Source of the DNA: Pectinophora gossypiella | Taxonomy: Eukaryota > Arthropoda > Insecta > Lepidoptera > Gelechiidae | Reading direction: 5' to 3' | Length of the DNA: 64,000 bases | Assembly: GCF_024362695.1 (NCBI RefSeq) | Contig: NC_065424.1 | Span: forward strand, 6,636,786 to 6,700,785 | Shown here: piece after piece, positions 55,158 to 64,000 of the stretch | Position numbering within the stretch: position 1 is the first letter of the stretch | Layout of the letters: the number at the start of each line of letters is the position of its first letter | Made by a program: the position numbers and the translations under genes | The notes under the pieces: model-generated | Told to the model about the DNA's origin: nothing | What the model saw: the letters and a program-made list of their open reading frames with translations, nothing else | The model's database searches: none

Positions 55158-55394
55158 TAATTACACGCGCAGCACTCAAAATCTATAAATATGACGAGGA
55201 TCCTTTCACGCGAAATGAGTTCGATGTCCGCCGGATGAACATAACGACAGGGTTTAAATTCCCTTGCATCCACTTCCCCATGTTTAATTTCCCATGCTTT
55301 TCCAACATCATTGTATACATTTAGGGCTGCGATGCTTTGAAAAACATCAAGTTCAATTTTTTTTTTCATCTACCGCTGAAGCTTTTGTTGATTT

Positions 55395-55585
55395 TGATTC
55401 AAACTCAAAAATATATTTATAGTCTAGGTTACAGAGTTACTTTTTTTAATATTTTTATACGTATACGTTTTATACGTACGTATATGTTTGTATATATGTT
55501 TTGTCGGAACTCATCCACTTTAAACTACTGTAGCTTCTCTAGGTAGAGAAGGCTATACAGGTGTATAGCCGAGGAAAATGATATG
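55395..55585. mobile_element. LINE 3' end related to family M
   Basis: AACTCAAAAATATATTTATA, TTTAAACTACTGTAGCTTCT and GGTGTATAGCCGAGGAAAAT resemble the 40.85 kb copy but are diverged. Confidence 0.55.
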
Positions 55586-55814
55586 ATATTTCAAGTGATG
55601 TTATTATCTTGTTTTTGTGTGTGGCGTCCTTTTATAATAAACAATTTCTATTTTATATCTTCCAAAACTATTTTTTTTATCCATGACTATGCGATGAAGA
55701 CATAGAGAGATAGAAGATATGCAATAGGATGATTATAAATGTAGTTTCATCCATATCTTATTTTGCCCAAATCAAATCATATGTCAGTAAAGTAAAGTAA
55801 AATCATTAGTGGGT

Positions 55815-55915
55815 GTTTTTTTGACGTGACTTTTTGTAGAATTGCCGCTTTTGGCATTAACTACTTGGCCGGACAAATGGGAGCGCTGAGGGCTCTCACG
55901 CGGTATAAATTGAAA
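55815..55915. repeat. Repeat family F
   Basis: TTGACGTGACTTTTTGTAGA, TGGCATTAACTACTTGGCCG and GAGGGCTCTCACGCGGTATA; inverted relative to 23.6 kb. Confidence 0.75.
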
Positions 55916-56684
55916 CTAGTGAGTGACAATCCTGTAGATATTCGGATATTAATGCATTTCCTGACTGTGCCTCCCTAGCTTTCAGACAGGGGGTTATAGG
56001 GTACGAGACTAAGTATGGGTATTTAAGCGCGTAGTATAACGCGCGTTTCGACCACCGTGCGACGTTTATATACGTAGACAGCATTCACTGCGTCTATTGG
56101 TCGAAAGTTTGAATATTTATCGCACTATGTGCGATAGCGCTATCCGTGCAGTAGCCGTAGCAAATTGCACGCATATCATGCCGCGAGATGTGCCAATAGA
56201 ATTGGTTTATTTATATATAGCATAGTTAACAGAGCCGGTTTATTTATCGCGTCGCGGATGCCATGTCACGGTTACATACACCGCAGTTGTTTTTATATTC
56301 AAAGTTTCCGAGTTATCTTTTATGACAGCCGATGATGTCGGTTGTGGGGGAACTACCCTCGATGACCTGCCATAAATGGGGCTCTATTGAATTGGTTCCT
56401 AGGGTTGGAAGGACAAAATTAATTATTCATCGCTTGGAAGGTTAGAAATTGATATGGAGAATTCGTTGAGTTTTTACTTTTCTTTTAATATTGGAATTGG
56501 ATAGCTGCAATCCAGGTTATTAATGTATAAAATAATGTAAAAAAAGCCTTTCACGCTCTTGGGATTACTTGATCTAGTTTATGCAACTTGATACCTAGAA
56601 CTTATTTATGCGTATATTTTGTAAATTTTAGCGATGTTATTTACGATGCGAGGGATATCAAATCGATTGACGACATTGGCATTT

Positions 56685-56960
56685 TCATCTCACCAGCGTT
56701 ATCTAGGTATTCACAGGGTCTGCTTATCTAACCTGAAGATTGACATGTCCAGTTTTTTTTATAGAAGCGACTGCCTGTATCACCTTCCAACCCACGAAGG
56801 AAAAACCAGCCCAATACACGTTAGGTTACATATCTCCGAAACGCATTTCTCGAGAATGTGGGTTTCCTCTCGATGTTCGTCGTTTGAGGTAAACCTAGCT
56901 CAGTCGCTGGTGAGGAGTGGAAAGTGTCCGTTCTATACGTAGTATTATTCCTTATTCTAT
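56685..56960 (-). mobile_element. SINE family D 3' half followed by a family G fragment
   Basis: 56690-56880 is minus-strand D (GGGTTTCCTCTCGATGTTCG; AGGTTACATATCTCCGAAAC on the plus strand). 56885-56960 is minus-strand G (GTAAACCTAGCTCAGTCGCT, CGTTCTATACGTAGTATTAT). Confidence 0.75.
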
Positions 56961-57199
56961 GGCTACGCGGTGCCTCTGGATGTCTCGTAAGCCACAGGCT
57001 CAACTGTGCAAATAAACGTGACCTAATTCCATCAGAGCCTGCGCTGAGCCGGCTGGTACTTGTAATCGAATTGAAGCCTCATTTATGTTTCTTTTTCTTT
57101 TTTTTTAACTGTCTGTGGCTTGATTGAGACTGAGTACAGCCTACAATGTACTATCTATATTTATAATTGAAATAAGAATGGAATGGATATTGCTGATTC

Positions 57200-57260
57200 C
57201 AAATTTTATTTTTAAATTATACCTGTCATTTTTTTATTCGCCGAAAAGGGAAGGCGTCGT
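57200..57260. repeat. Repeat family P, fragment
   Basis: AAATTATACCTGTCATTTTT and GCCGAAAAGGGAAGGCGTCG. Confidence 0.55.
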
Positions 57261-57424
57261 TTAATCTAAAGTATTTTGCAGCTTGGATTATGTTTGCCTT
57301 TACGACACGTATGCTCCTGTTTATATATTCATAAAGAGTTAAATCTAACTAACTTCTTCTTATATCGTATGGGTTGTGAGGTGGATTACCAAACACAGCA
57401 ACCTATCTAGCTATCCTTAGAATC

Positions 57425-57565
57425 TTTGATATTTTTGCAAATATGAAGGTTTGAAGCTGCAGTAGTTTTAGGCGTATGACACATTCGTTATGTAAAAAAT
57501 AACGATTGGAAGTGTAACTGTGTTAGTAGGTAACAGGAATAAAGATTTTTTGAATTTGAAAATCT
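57425..57565 (+). mobile_element. LINE 3' end, family M
   Basis: GAAGCTGCAGTAGTTTTAGG, ATGACACATTCGTTATGTAA, and the end GGAATAAAGATTTTTTGAAT, opposite in orientation to 40.85 kb. The AATAAA on this strand supports the assigned direction. Confidence 0.75.
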
Positions 57566-57584
57566 AGTCTTCCTCTTATCATAT

Positions 57585-57975
57585 GGTAATGTAGATAACC
57601 AACAGCATCAACCCTGGTGTCAGGGTTATTATTGACCCGCCAAAGACCACTGACATGGCTCATGTACGGTCACGAGCATTAATATGTATACACTTTGGTA
57701 CCATGTCACATTAACTTTTTTGACAAATTGAACTGTAAGTCTAACTAAATGTCAAATATGTTAGTGCGACAGAGTCCTAAAGTGGGTACATTATAATGCT
57801 CATGACTGTACCTAACGACTACGTACTCTCATCAATAAATAGTCACCGGGACCAACAGCTTGTCGTATGCCGTCCGAATACTTCCGATCATCTTGCTTTC
57901 GAATAATCGAAAGATCAGCCTTTTATGTCCTAATCAAACTAGGGATCACAAAGTGTTCTTTGTGATACGTCCGTG
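57585..57975 (-). mobile_element. SINE family B interrupted by MITE 1
   Basis: The reversed B end (GTCAGGGTTATTATTGACCC, ACATGGCTCATGTAC) stops at 57668, and the rest (CTAACGACTACGTACT, ATCATCTTGCTTTCGAATAA, AACTAGGGATCACAAAGTG) resumes at 57812. Confidence 0.8.
57664..57812 (+). mobile_element. Foldback MITE 1, copy d
   Basis: The cleanest copy: GTACGGTCACGAGCATTAAT at the left, TAATGCTCATGACTGTAC at the right (terminal repeats of about 25 bp), and arms complementary through about 60 bp. It has no coding capacity. Confidence 0.9.
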
Positions 57976-58289
57976 AAACAGCTCAAAACTCACTTGAATC
58001 GCAGAGAAATCCAATTTGAAATTCAAACTTCACAGCGCTATTTAAGGCAGTTGTTGCAAACTTAGCTTTCCACTATAATAATTATCTGACATGTTATCAA
58101 CACACGCTAGCTTCCTTTATATTATCATCGGTGAAACTGTAAACTCCAATAAATCCTCCGATGTAGGAGCCAGTGGTTTACCCCGGAAATAACCTCACCT
58201 GACCCAGATAGGAAATCGGAATCCTAGGGTTCCCGTGTGGGGTGACGCAAATTGCCATATTGGCAAAGCAGAATTTGAGAAAGACGAAT

Positions 58290-58480
58290 ATGGTAATGGC
58301 CTTCGTGGTACAGGGGTTGAGCGTTGGACACTATCCTAGTTCCTGGGTTCGATTCCTGGTGGGAATACGTCTAGCAAAAACACTGTGAGATTGTCACTGG
58401 TTTGGTCAGAACATTTCAGGCTGGATAACCTAATTTTCCGTAAAAATGTAATATGATTCCGTGCTTCAAAAGGCACAATA
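58290..58480 (+). mobile_element. SINE family B, head and start of body
   Basis: TGGCCTTCGTGGTACAGGGG (A box), GGGTTCGATTCCTGG (B box), and CACTGGTTTGGTCAGAACAT. The 3' part is lost after AAGGCACAATAG. Confidence 0.75.
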
Positions 58481-58736
58481 GTTCATTTCGTTCTCCTCAA
58501 AATTCCAAGTGCCTTCCCTTCGTCGCCACTTTTACACGCATATTTACAAAAGCAAACCCTCTCATTTTCCCCACGATACCTTGAAATAGCGATATAGAAA
58601 CCGCTAAGGCACATAACACTGTCTGCCCTCGTTTGATCGATAGCATCCCCATTGTGCGTGACAGGGGATCAGGACACGAACAAACAATCACTAGTTTTGT
58701 ATTAGATAGTACTGGTGCGACGAAAAACGATTTAAC

Positions 58737-58860
58737 CACTTTGGTACCATGTCACATTTAAATTTTTTGACAAAATGAACTGTAAGCCTCACAAAAGTCA
58801 AATACGTTAGAGCGACAAGGTTCTAAAGTGTGTTCATGGTATCATGACTCATGACTGTAC
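58737..58860 (+). mobile_element. Foldback MITE 1, copy e (left end missing)
   Basis: CACTTTGGTACCATGTCACA, TTAGAGCGACAAGGTTCTAA and a right end CATGACTCATGACTGTAC. Confidence 0.75.
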
Positions 58861-58974
58861 ATTTCAGTTTCTATACGATTCGCTTTCTCAATACATTATG
58901 TATGAGAATTTGGTCTTCATGTAACAACATTTTTAAAACGACTAAGGGCTGAAATAGGAAGATACATATCACAT

Positions 58975-59065
58975 TTTGATATGGATATGATGAACCGTGT
59001 GGTAACAGGTGTAAAGCTCATTGCCCATAAACGTCAATGTTCTTAGAAAGGACGCTATCCCTCTT
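58975..59065. repeat. Repeat family J
   Basis: ATGGATATGATGAACCGTGT, CTCATTGCCCATAAACGTCA. Confidence 0.6.
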
Positions 59066-59324
59066 TCTGGTTACGGGTGATGGACATATTAGCAAGTATT
59101 GAATGGTATAGTATATCTTGCTATATATACATTGTAAAGTAACATCGTAAATGTTGAATTGTTTGCTAAACTTTGAAGCGCAGTTAACCCAATATTATGA
59201 CGTCTTGCCGGGTCTGGCACATCCGACGTTTCTACAGATTTAGTTGTTCTGACAGACAGCAACATCTCGAAGTTTCCCTGGCTTTATTTATATTTAACAA
59301 AGATATGCTATACAGCTGCTGCCG

Positions 59325-59515
59325 CTTCTGTAAAAGACCGGACCTGTCAAATCTTCAGGTTAATTCATAACTCATTTATTCGCTTTAAAAATAGTAAGTA
59401 CAGTTTGTAGGTGGTCAGCATTTAGTATTAGGTCAACATTTTTAGTTATGAAAATAATAATTAGGTAATCGGACCCTGTGAAAAACGGGATAATGCTAAG
59501 GAGATGATGATATTA
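59325..59515 (+). mobile_element. SINE family D, 3' end split by an insertion
   Basis: TGTAAAAGACCGGACCTGTC, AAATCTTCAGGTTAA stops at 59363 and resumes at 59464 with TAATCGGACCCTGTGAAAAA. The 100-bp insert is AT-rich and unassigned. Confidence 0.75.
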
Positions 59516-59520
59516 TATAC

Positions 59521-59683
59521 CTGGGGGGTTAAAATAGCCACATCGAAGCAATGCATCTAGGAAAGTAATATTGCAATTTGACATTTGCGCATATAAAAGT
59601 AAGTGCGCAATGCAAACAAATGTCAAATAGCAATATTGCTTTCTTAGATGAATTGCTTCGATGTGGCCATTTTAACCCCCCTG
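59521..59683. mobile_element. Foldback MITE 2, copy a
   Basis: GGGGGGTTAAAATAGCCACA, then TCGAAGCAATGCATCTAG on the left pairs with the right end over about 67 bp. The loop holds ATAAAAGTAAGTGCGCAATG. It lies at the end of a SINE D copy. Confidence 0.9.
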
Positions 59684-59694
59684 CTACCCGCAAC

Positions 59695-60068
59695 TTTGTT
59701 CTCTTAGGACCTTGGTATTAAAACTAAGCATAGAAATTTCATACAAACTGCCACCCTTTTGGGCTGAATTTCGCAATATCCCGTCTTAGTGAGCGCCTAC
59801 GTTATAAAAGGAACCCGCATGCACAATTTTAGATTCCTGGCACTTGTAGTTTCTGAAATTTCGTGATGAGTGAGTCAGCCAGTGACCTTTCGTTTTCATA
59901 TCAAGTGGAATTTCCTGTAGGAAAATTAATGAAAATTTTAGTGTTTTTATTTTAATTATTTTCAGCTCCATACTTTTGCGACAGGAAATTCCACTTGATA
60001 TCAACTCGGAATCATGGTCTGAATCATCCCTCAAAGTTTTCTTTACACTGTCACTAACACCCTGTATA
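59695..60068. mobile_element. Composite repeat ending in a MITE 3 terminus
   Basis: 59700-59890 has CTGCCACCCTTTTGGGCTGA, CGTTATAAAAGGAACCCGCA and GATGAGTGAGTCAGCCAGTG. A perfect 21-bp inverted repeat (59899-59919 and 59981-60001, TATCAAGTGGAATTTCC core) follows, then the MITE 3 end GTCACTAACACCCTGTATA. Confidence 0.65.
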
Positions 60069-60084
60069 TAGATTTGATGGCAGT

Positions 60085-60190
60085 GGTGGTCGGGCCGTAT
60101 GATACGATTGATGAATGTGGAGGAAGCAAGAGAAGTGTGTCAGGATCGAAATAAATTGAGTTCCATGGTTTTTACCCCGGTGAGAAATAA
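60085..60190 (+). pseudogene. LINE C-terminus remnant, family K
   Basis: GATACGATTGATGAATGTGG, AGGAAGCAAGAGAAGTGTGT and CCGGTGAGAAATA: the last codons and start of the tail. The tail continues beyond the inserted LINE at 60582 (ACGTGAGTGTATGTAT). Confidence 0.7.
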
Positions 60191-60582
60191 TAATAATAAT
60201 AATTCTTCATTAAAGGCAGAAACAAAACCCATTACAATATAAAATATAGAATAAGTATAAAAATATAAAAAATCCAATTATACAAAATAAAATATAAAAT
60301 AGTTAAAATGTAAAACATGAAATTTTAAAATAATAATATGATAAAAATAGATCATAAAAATACAATAGGTACAATACAATACAATTTAAAATTAGCATCT
60401 TGGTGCAAGTGCAGCCAGTGACTAAGAATAGGACTGGTGATATCCTCACATATTCTTGCAAGTATCGCGTTTTTGGTATTTCTCAGCTTAGACCAGAAGG
60501 ACGCAACACGCGCTCTGATCACGGCATAGAAGTCCGGAACACGCGACTCGGCAAACATGCGCCAAATAAACGTGAGTGTATG
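60190..60582 (-). mobile_element. LINE 3' end inserted in a family K tail
   Basis: The minus frame reads TFIWRMFAESRVPDFYAVIR, ARVASFWSKLRNTKNAILAR, ITSPILSHWLHLHQDANFKL and stops at 60352. It aligns by eye with the C-terminus of the 53.6 kb reverse transcriptase (KMFAD..., LLGHWMRLHTE). A 160-bp 3' UTR ends in (ATT)n. Confidence 0.8.
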
Positions 60583-61009
60583 TATCTATCTCTACTGTGA
60601 GTCTGCAACTGGCGTCGAGTTGTTTCGGAAGCCATTTATCTCGTGAAGTAACCATTTGGGACCGATTAATTAATGACTGTCGACTGCAAACTCAAAGGCT
60701 GACAAATGAGTCGTGGATTAGTGTTGCCTTGTAGGCCACTGTTACTATCGCTGATTTTAAAAAAACACAAAATAAAACAAATTAGTATACAATAGAACTA
60801 ACAGACATAATTGGTTCAAATACTGTTCTACTATCACGCATCACACACTCAATCGTACTCGCAAACAAGTCGCAATGTGGCGCCGCTTCGAGGATGGAGT
60901 TCACCAAGTAAAGAGCGCGAAGTACCAGCGAGTGGCATCGATAGGCTCGATAAGGTCTCTGACTACCCCAATTTGGAATATAGTCGTGATCTTATGTTAT
61001 GTGTTATCG

Positions 61010-61172
61010 ATCTTCTATCGTGTGGGTTAAGAGGTGGATTACCAACCTCATCAACCCTGGTGTCATTAGTACTTTCGGCCACTAGTGTTCAGCTTGTAAT
61101 GTCTAAGAAAACTAGGGGTCACAAAGTGATTTTTGTGATGTCCCCACCGGAATTCGAATCCGGCGCCATTGT
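61010..61172 (-). mobile_element. SINE family B with internal deletion
   Basis: The reverse of a B end (AACCTCATCAACCCTGGTGT) joins directly to AATGTCTAAGAAAACTAGGG and a head with GGAATTCGAATCCGGC. Confidence 0.75.
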
Positions 61173-61740
61173 TATCGATAAGCTATCGTTACTATTATCG
61201 TTAGCTCATTCTGATCAATACTATCGATACTCCTGATAATTTTTAAGGTCAAAAATTAGTCTGATAGTTCGGAAACAGTGTTGTGGATTCGCCTGTACCG
61301 CTCAAGGAGACGATGACGTCAACGTTTTCTTACTCCCTTTTAGTATGTCTCTTTATGTGGAATCTCCCCTAAAAAATCAACGACGCATATCGCCCTCAAA
61401 AACTCGACTACTTATAACTATAACCAAAGTAAGAAATTGGGGTTCAAAGAATAGCAGTTTTTTTTTAAGGGACATTTTCATTATTAAAACAAGACTTGTT
61501 GAGATTTATTGCAAATTTCTAATTCCATAGTAAAAACTTTCATAGTTAATTCTGTAATAAATTCATATTTATATGCATTATTGAGATTGGATGCAAATGT
61601 GACCAGTTTCGGACATAAGGGGAATTGAAAACTTGTCGTGAATCAAATTGTTTGCTAATGGCTTTCTGTAACGGGAGTCTGAGTTATGGCTCACTGGGGG
61701 TTTTGTGAGGAGAAATTAAATTTGGTATTTATTTCTCGGC

Positions 61741-62099
61741 CTCCTTAATTTAACTAAGCCTATTTAACAGCCTCCGTGGTCTAGTGGTTAGAGCGTTAGG
61801 CTCACGATCTGGAGGTCCGGGTTCGATTCCCAATGGGGACATTCGAAATCACTTTGTGAGACTGTTCTTTGTTTGGTAAGAACTTTTCAGGCTTGAATCA
61901 CCTGATTGTCCGAAAAAGTAAGATGATTCCGTGCTTCGGAGGGCACGTTAAGCCGTTGGTCCCGGCTATTAGCCGTAAAAAAACACCTCCACCAACCCGC
62001 ATTGGAGCAGCGTGGTGGAGTATGCTCCATACCCCCTCCGGTTGATTGAGGGGAGGCCTGTGCCCAGCAGTGGGACGTTTATAGGTTGTTTATGTTATG
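61741..62099 (+). mobile_element. SINE family A, full length with target duplication
   Basis: A box TGGTCTAGTGGT at 61777-61788, B box GGTTCGATTCC at 61820-61830, body GATTGTCCGAAAAAGTAAGA, GGCACGTTAAGCCGTTGGTC, GGTGGAGTATGCTCCATACC and end CCAGCAGTGGGACGTTTATA. A perfect 15-bp repeat TATTTATTTCTCGGC flanks it at 61726-61740 and 62100-62114. About 28 bp lies between the repeat and the tRNA-like head. Confidence 0.92.
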
Positions 62100-62570
62100 T
62101 ATTTATTTCTCGGCTTTTTCTTTTTTTTAGTCTTTTTTTTTAGTCTTTTTTTATTAGGATTTTGGGACAAAATATGGTGCACGAAGAAATTAACATGATT
62201 CGGATGCTTTTTTAAATTCTATTTGTTTATATGAAGTCAGTGGGATGTTCTATAATTGGACCTTTTGAAATTAATCCTTAAAGCGTCGCAAATTAAATGA
62301 ACCTGTGAAAGTTTACTGAAGGCAGTTATTAGAGCGTGTTGTTGACCCCTGTGACCCGGTCCCAGTTCGCCCGGCCAATCGATACGGGAACAGCTGGGTT
62401 CGGAAGTTTGGAACTAATATCCCGGCTTATTAGAGCTACGGGTCTATGAGACGTTGTGGTGTAGAAGTTGTGACAGTCTTGAGTAATACGAAGCTCTATT
62501 CTTCGATAAGAGTTGGTTCAGGAGTATATTCCTAATTGGGCTAGTCAGAGGCACATGCATCCCTAGATGA

Positions 62571-62703
62571 ACTGGGGGTCAAAAAGGCCACATCAAAAAA
62601 AATATCTAAAAGCAATATTGCTCTTTGACATTTGTTTGCATTGCGCACTTACTTTTATATGTGCAATATTTTTCAGATGAATTGCTTCGATGTGGTCCAA
62701 TCA
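62571..62703. mobile_element. Foldback MITE 2, copy b
   Basis: GGGGGTCAAAAAGGCCACAT, AGCAATATTGCTCTTTGACA, and the right arm GATGAATTGCTTCGATGTGG. The outermost right bases are lost. Confidence 0.8.
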
Positions 62704-63224
62704 GCGACTCTGGAACCATTGAGGTCTTCACCCGTATCCTTGGGCAAGGGCTCTACGTTATATCCCGCAGGTCTCGAGTCGTAACACAAGCCTATTTTAT
62801 AATAATTTAAAAATATCTCTTGCTTAAAGTGGTAGTTCCTTCAAGCTAGATAGTTGCAAAGTTATTTCCAGCGACAACAGGTATGATATGATAAAGTGCC
62901 AGTGAACTCTGGTAATGGATTCTTACTGGCTAACTGCCAACTGTGTCCCTTACTGCAGTACCCGCTAGTTGCGCGTTCGAGTTGCGAACTACACCAAACT
63001 CGCTTTGAATGGAGTTGTGTGAGAAACTTTTATAGTGTGTGAGTTGTTGAATGAAACATTGTTTTGCTTTATCGTGTTTGCAGAATAGTCTTCTCTCGAG
63101 TACTGTTATATCAGCCATGGGCTGAATGCATCACAATACTCACAATATGGTTCATCATTTTTTATCCATCTTAGGACTTCATGACTACCAGCCGAGGAGG
63201 TATGCCGGAAAGCAATGGATGAGA

Positions 63225-63305
63225 CTTGCACAGGGCCGAAAAGGATGGCGTGAAAGAGAGGAGGCCTATACCCAGCAGTGGGTGGATACAGGCTGAGTAG
63301 ATAGG
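63225..63305 (+). repeat. Repeat family I
   Basis: AAAAGGATGGCGTGAAAGAG, GAGGCCTATACCCAGCAGTG and GGTGGATACAGGCTGAGTAG. The same unit is reversed at 42.94-43.0 kb. Confidence 0.65.
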
Positions 63306-63364
63306 TGGTAGATAGTAGGACTTCATGACAAAATTGGCAGCGTCTTTTGATCACTTGTGGTTCC

Positions 63365-63585
63365 ACTACACAAAGATAACATAAGATCACGCCTGTTTCT
63401 CGTTGGGGTAGGCAGAGATCTCGGAATTCCACTTATTAAGATCCTGCCTGCAATTTCGCCTCTTCCACTCTGAAAGTTATCATGCATGCTCGCTGGTTTA
63501 GTGCTCTTCATCTGGCCGTTCTTTAAAACGTCTTGGATAAGTCCAACGATTGTCTTCATACCTAATATACGATGTAACACTGACA
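63365..63585 (-). pseudogene. LINE C-terminus remnant, family K, diverged
   Basis: The minus frame IVGLIQDVLKNGQMKSTKPA aligns with [17 protein letters not shown] of the 6.0 kb copy. The DNA for CQDRSKW follows out of frame, then TGGAATTCCGAGATCTCTGC and the tail. It is preceded by an acceptor-like TATTAG. Confidence 0.6.
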
Positions 63586-63749
63586 ACATAATAAAACAAA
63601 AATAAGTTTTTTGTCATCTTTCGGATGGGTTCATTGAACTATTAATGATATTTAAGTAAAAATACTTCAAAGAACTCATTCGTAAACAATTAGTAATGAG
63701 AAGTACATTACCAAACGCAAAATTCTTCACGTACTTATTTGTCACGCAT

Positions 63750-63830
63750 GTCGCCAGGGGCGTAGCTAGTAGCTACCGGGTCTCCGGGTCCCCAAGCCCT
63801 TGGGCTTGGGCATCCCCATCCTCTTATTTC
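63750..63830. repeat. Repeat fragment with a perfect hairpin
   Basis: GGGGCGTAGCTAGTAGCTAC precedes CCCAAGCCCTTGGGCTTGGG, a perfect 9-bp stem with a 2-base loop. Confidence 0.5.
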
Positions 63831-63918
63831 CTCACATTCATGTTAGCATTTCTCCAAATAGGGAACTATCTGCAGAGATTAAGTATTATGATTTGTAGGT
63901 GATATGTAGATTTTGTAC

Positions 63919-63919
<1 letters not shown>

Positions 63920-63955
<36 letters not shown>

Positions 63956-63990
63956 CTGCGAAATAAACATTACTCTCTCTCTGTCTCTCA
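63920..63990. repeat. (CT)n microsatellite
   Basis: About fifteen CT units, then a GTAATCTGCGAAATAAACAT interruption and a second CT-rich run. Confidence 0.9.
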
Positions 63991-64000
63991 AAAAAAGTGC

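Noticed and set aside
60811..61236. 141-codon plus-strand frame
   Set aside because: It runs through a SINE C fragment and an inverted SINE B copy; the frame is accidental.
63106..63589. Two long minus-strand frames near the right edge
   Set aside because: They cross repeat families I and K; the only protein-like part is a diverged LINE C-terminus with a frameshift.

Overview
The window looks like nuclear DNA of a moth or butterfly, probably a noctuid-like lepidopteran. It is AT-rich, has short exons split by GT-AG introns, and is packed with tRNA-derived SINEs, LINE 3' ends and foldback DNA elements of the kinds that crowd lepidopteran introns and intergenic DNA. There is no operon, rRNA gene, CRISPR array or prokaryotic feature. 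Species is not assigned; repeat family letters below are local labels, not database names.

0-1.2 kb: two exons of an unrecognised minus-strand gene (gene X) that runs off the left edge. 4.4-10.9 kb: a complete minus-strand Vps28 gene (ESCRT-I subunit) with six coding exons that join into a 210-residue protein; the first coding exon contributes only 7 nt. Gene X and Vps28 lie in the same orientation, and their introns are filled with SINEs, LINE ends and foldback elements. Three of their 5' splice sites have a retroelement within about 15 bp.

10.9-13.0 kb: the region upstream of Vps28 carries two near-identical 405-bp copies of a poly(A)-tailed retroposon in opposite orientation, each with a 13-bp target duplication (a third copy is at 1.2 kb). 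Just beyond is a compact candidate plus-strand transcription unit: TATA box, initiator, 131-bp intron, two short ORFs overlapping at TGATG, and a poly(A) signal.

13-64 kb: no convincing conserved protein-coding gene. It holds AT-rich spacer, about ten dispersed repeat families, three foldback MITE families, a GC-rich minisatellite (37.7-37.9 kb), a 5'-truncated LINE with an open reverse-transcriptase frame (53.4-55.2 kb), and several LINE C-terminal fragments. Several elements are nested (LINE in LINE tail, SINE in MITE in SINE), which gives relative insertion ages. A stretch from about 28.8 to 34.1 kb has almost no recognisable SINEs. Much of this half may be a large intron or gene desert; the sequence alone does not decide which.
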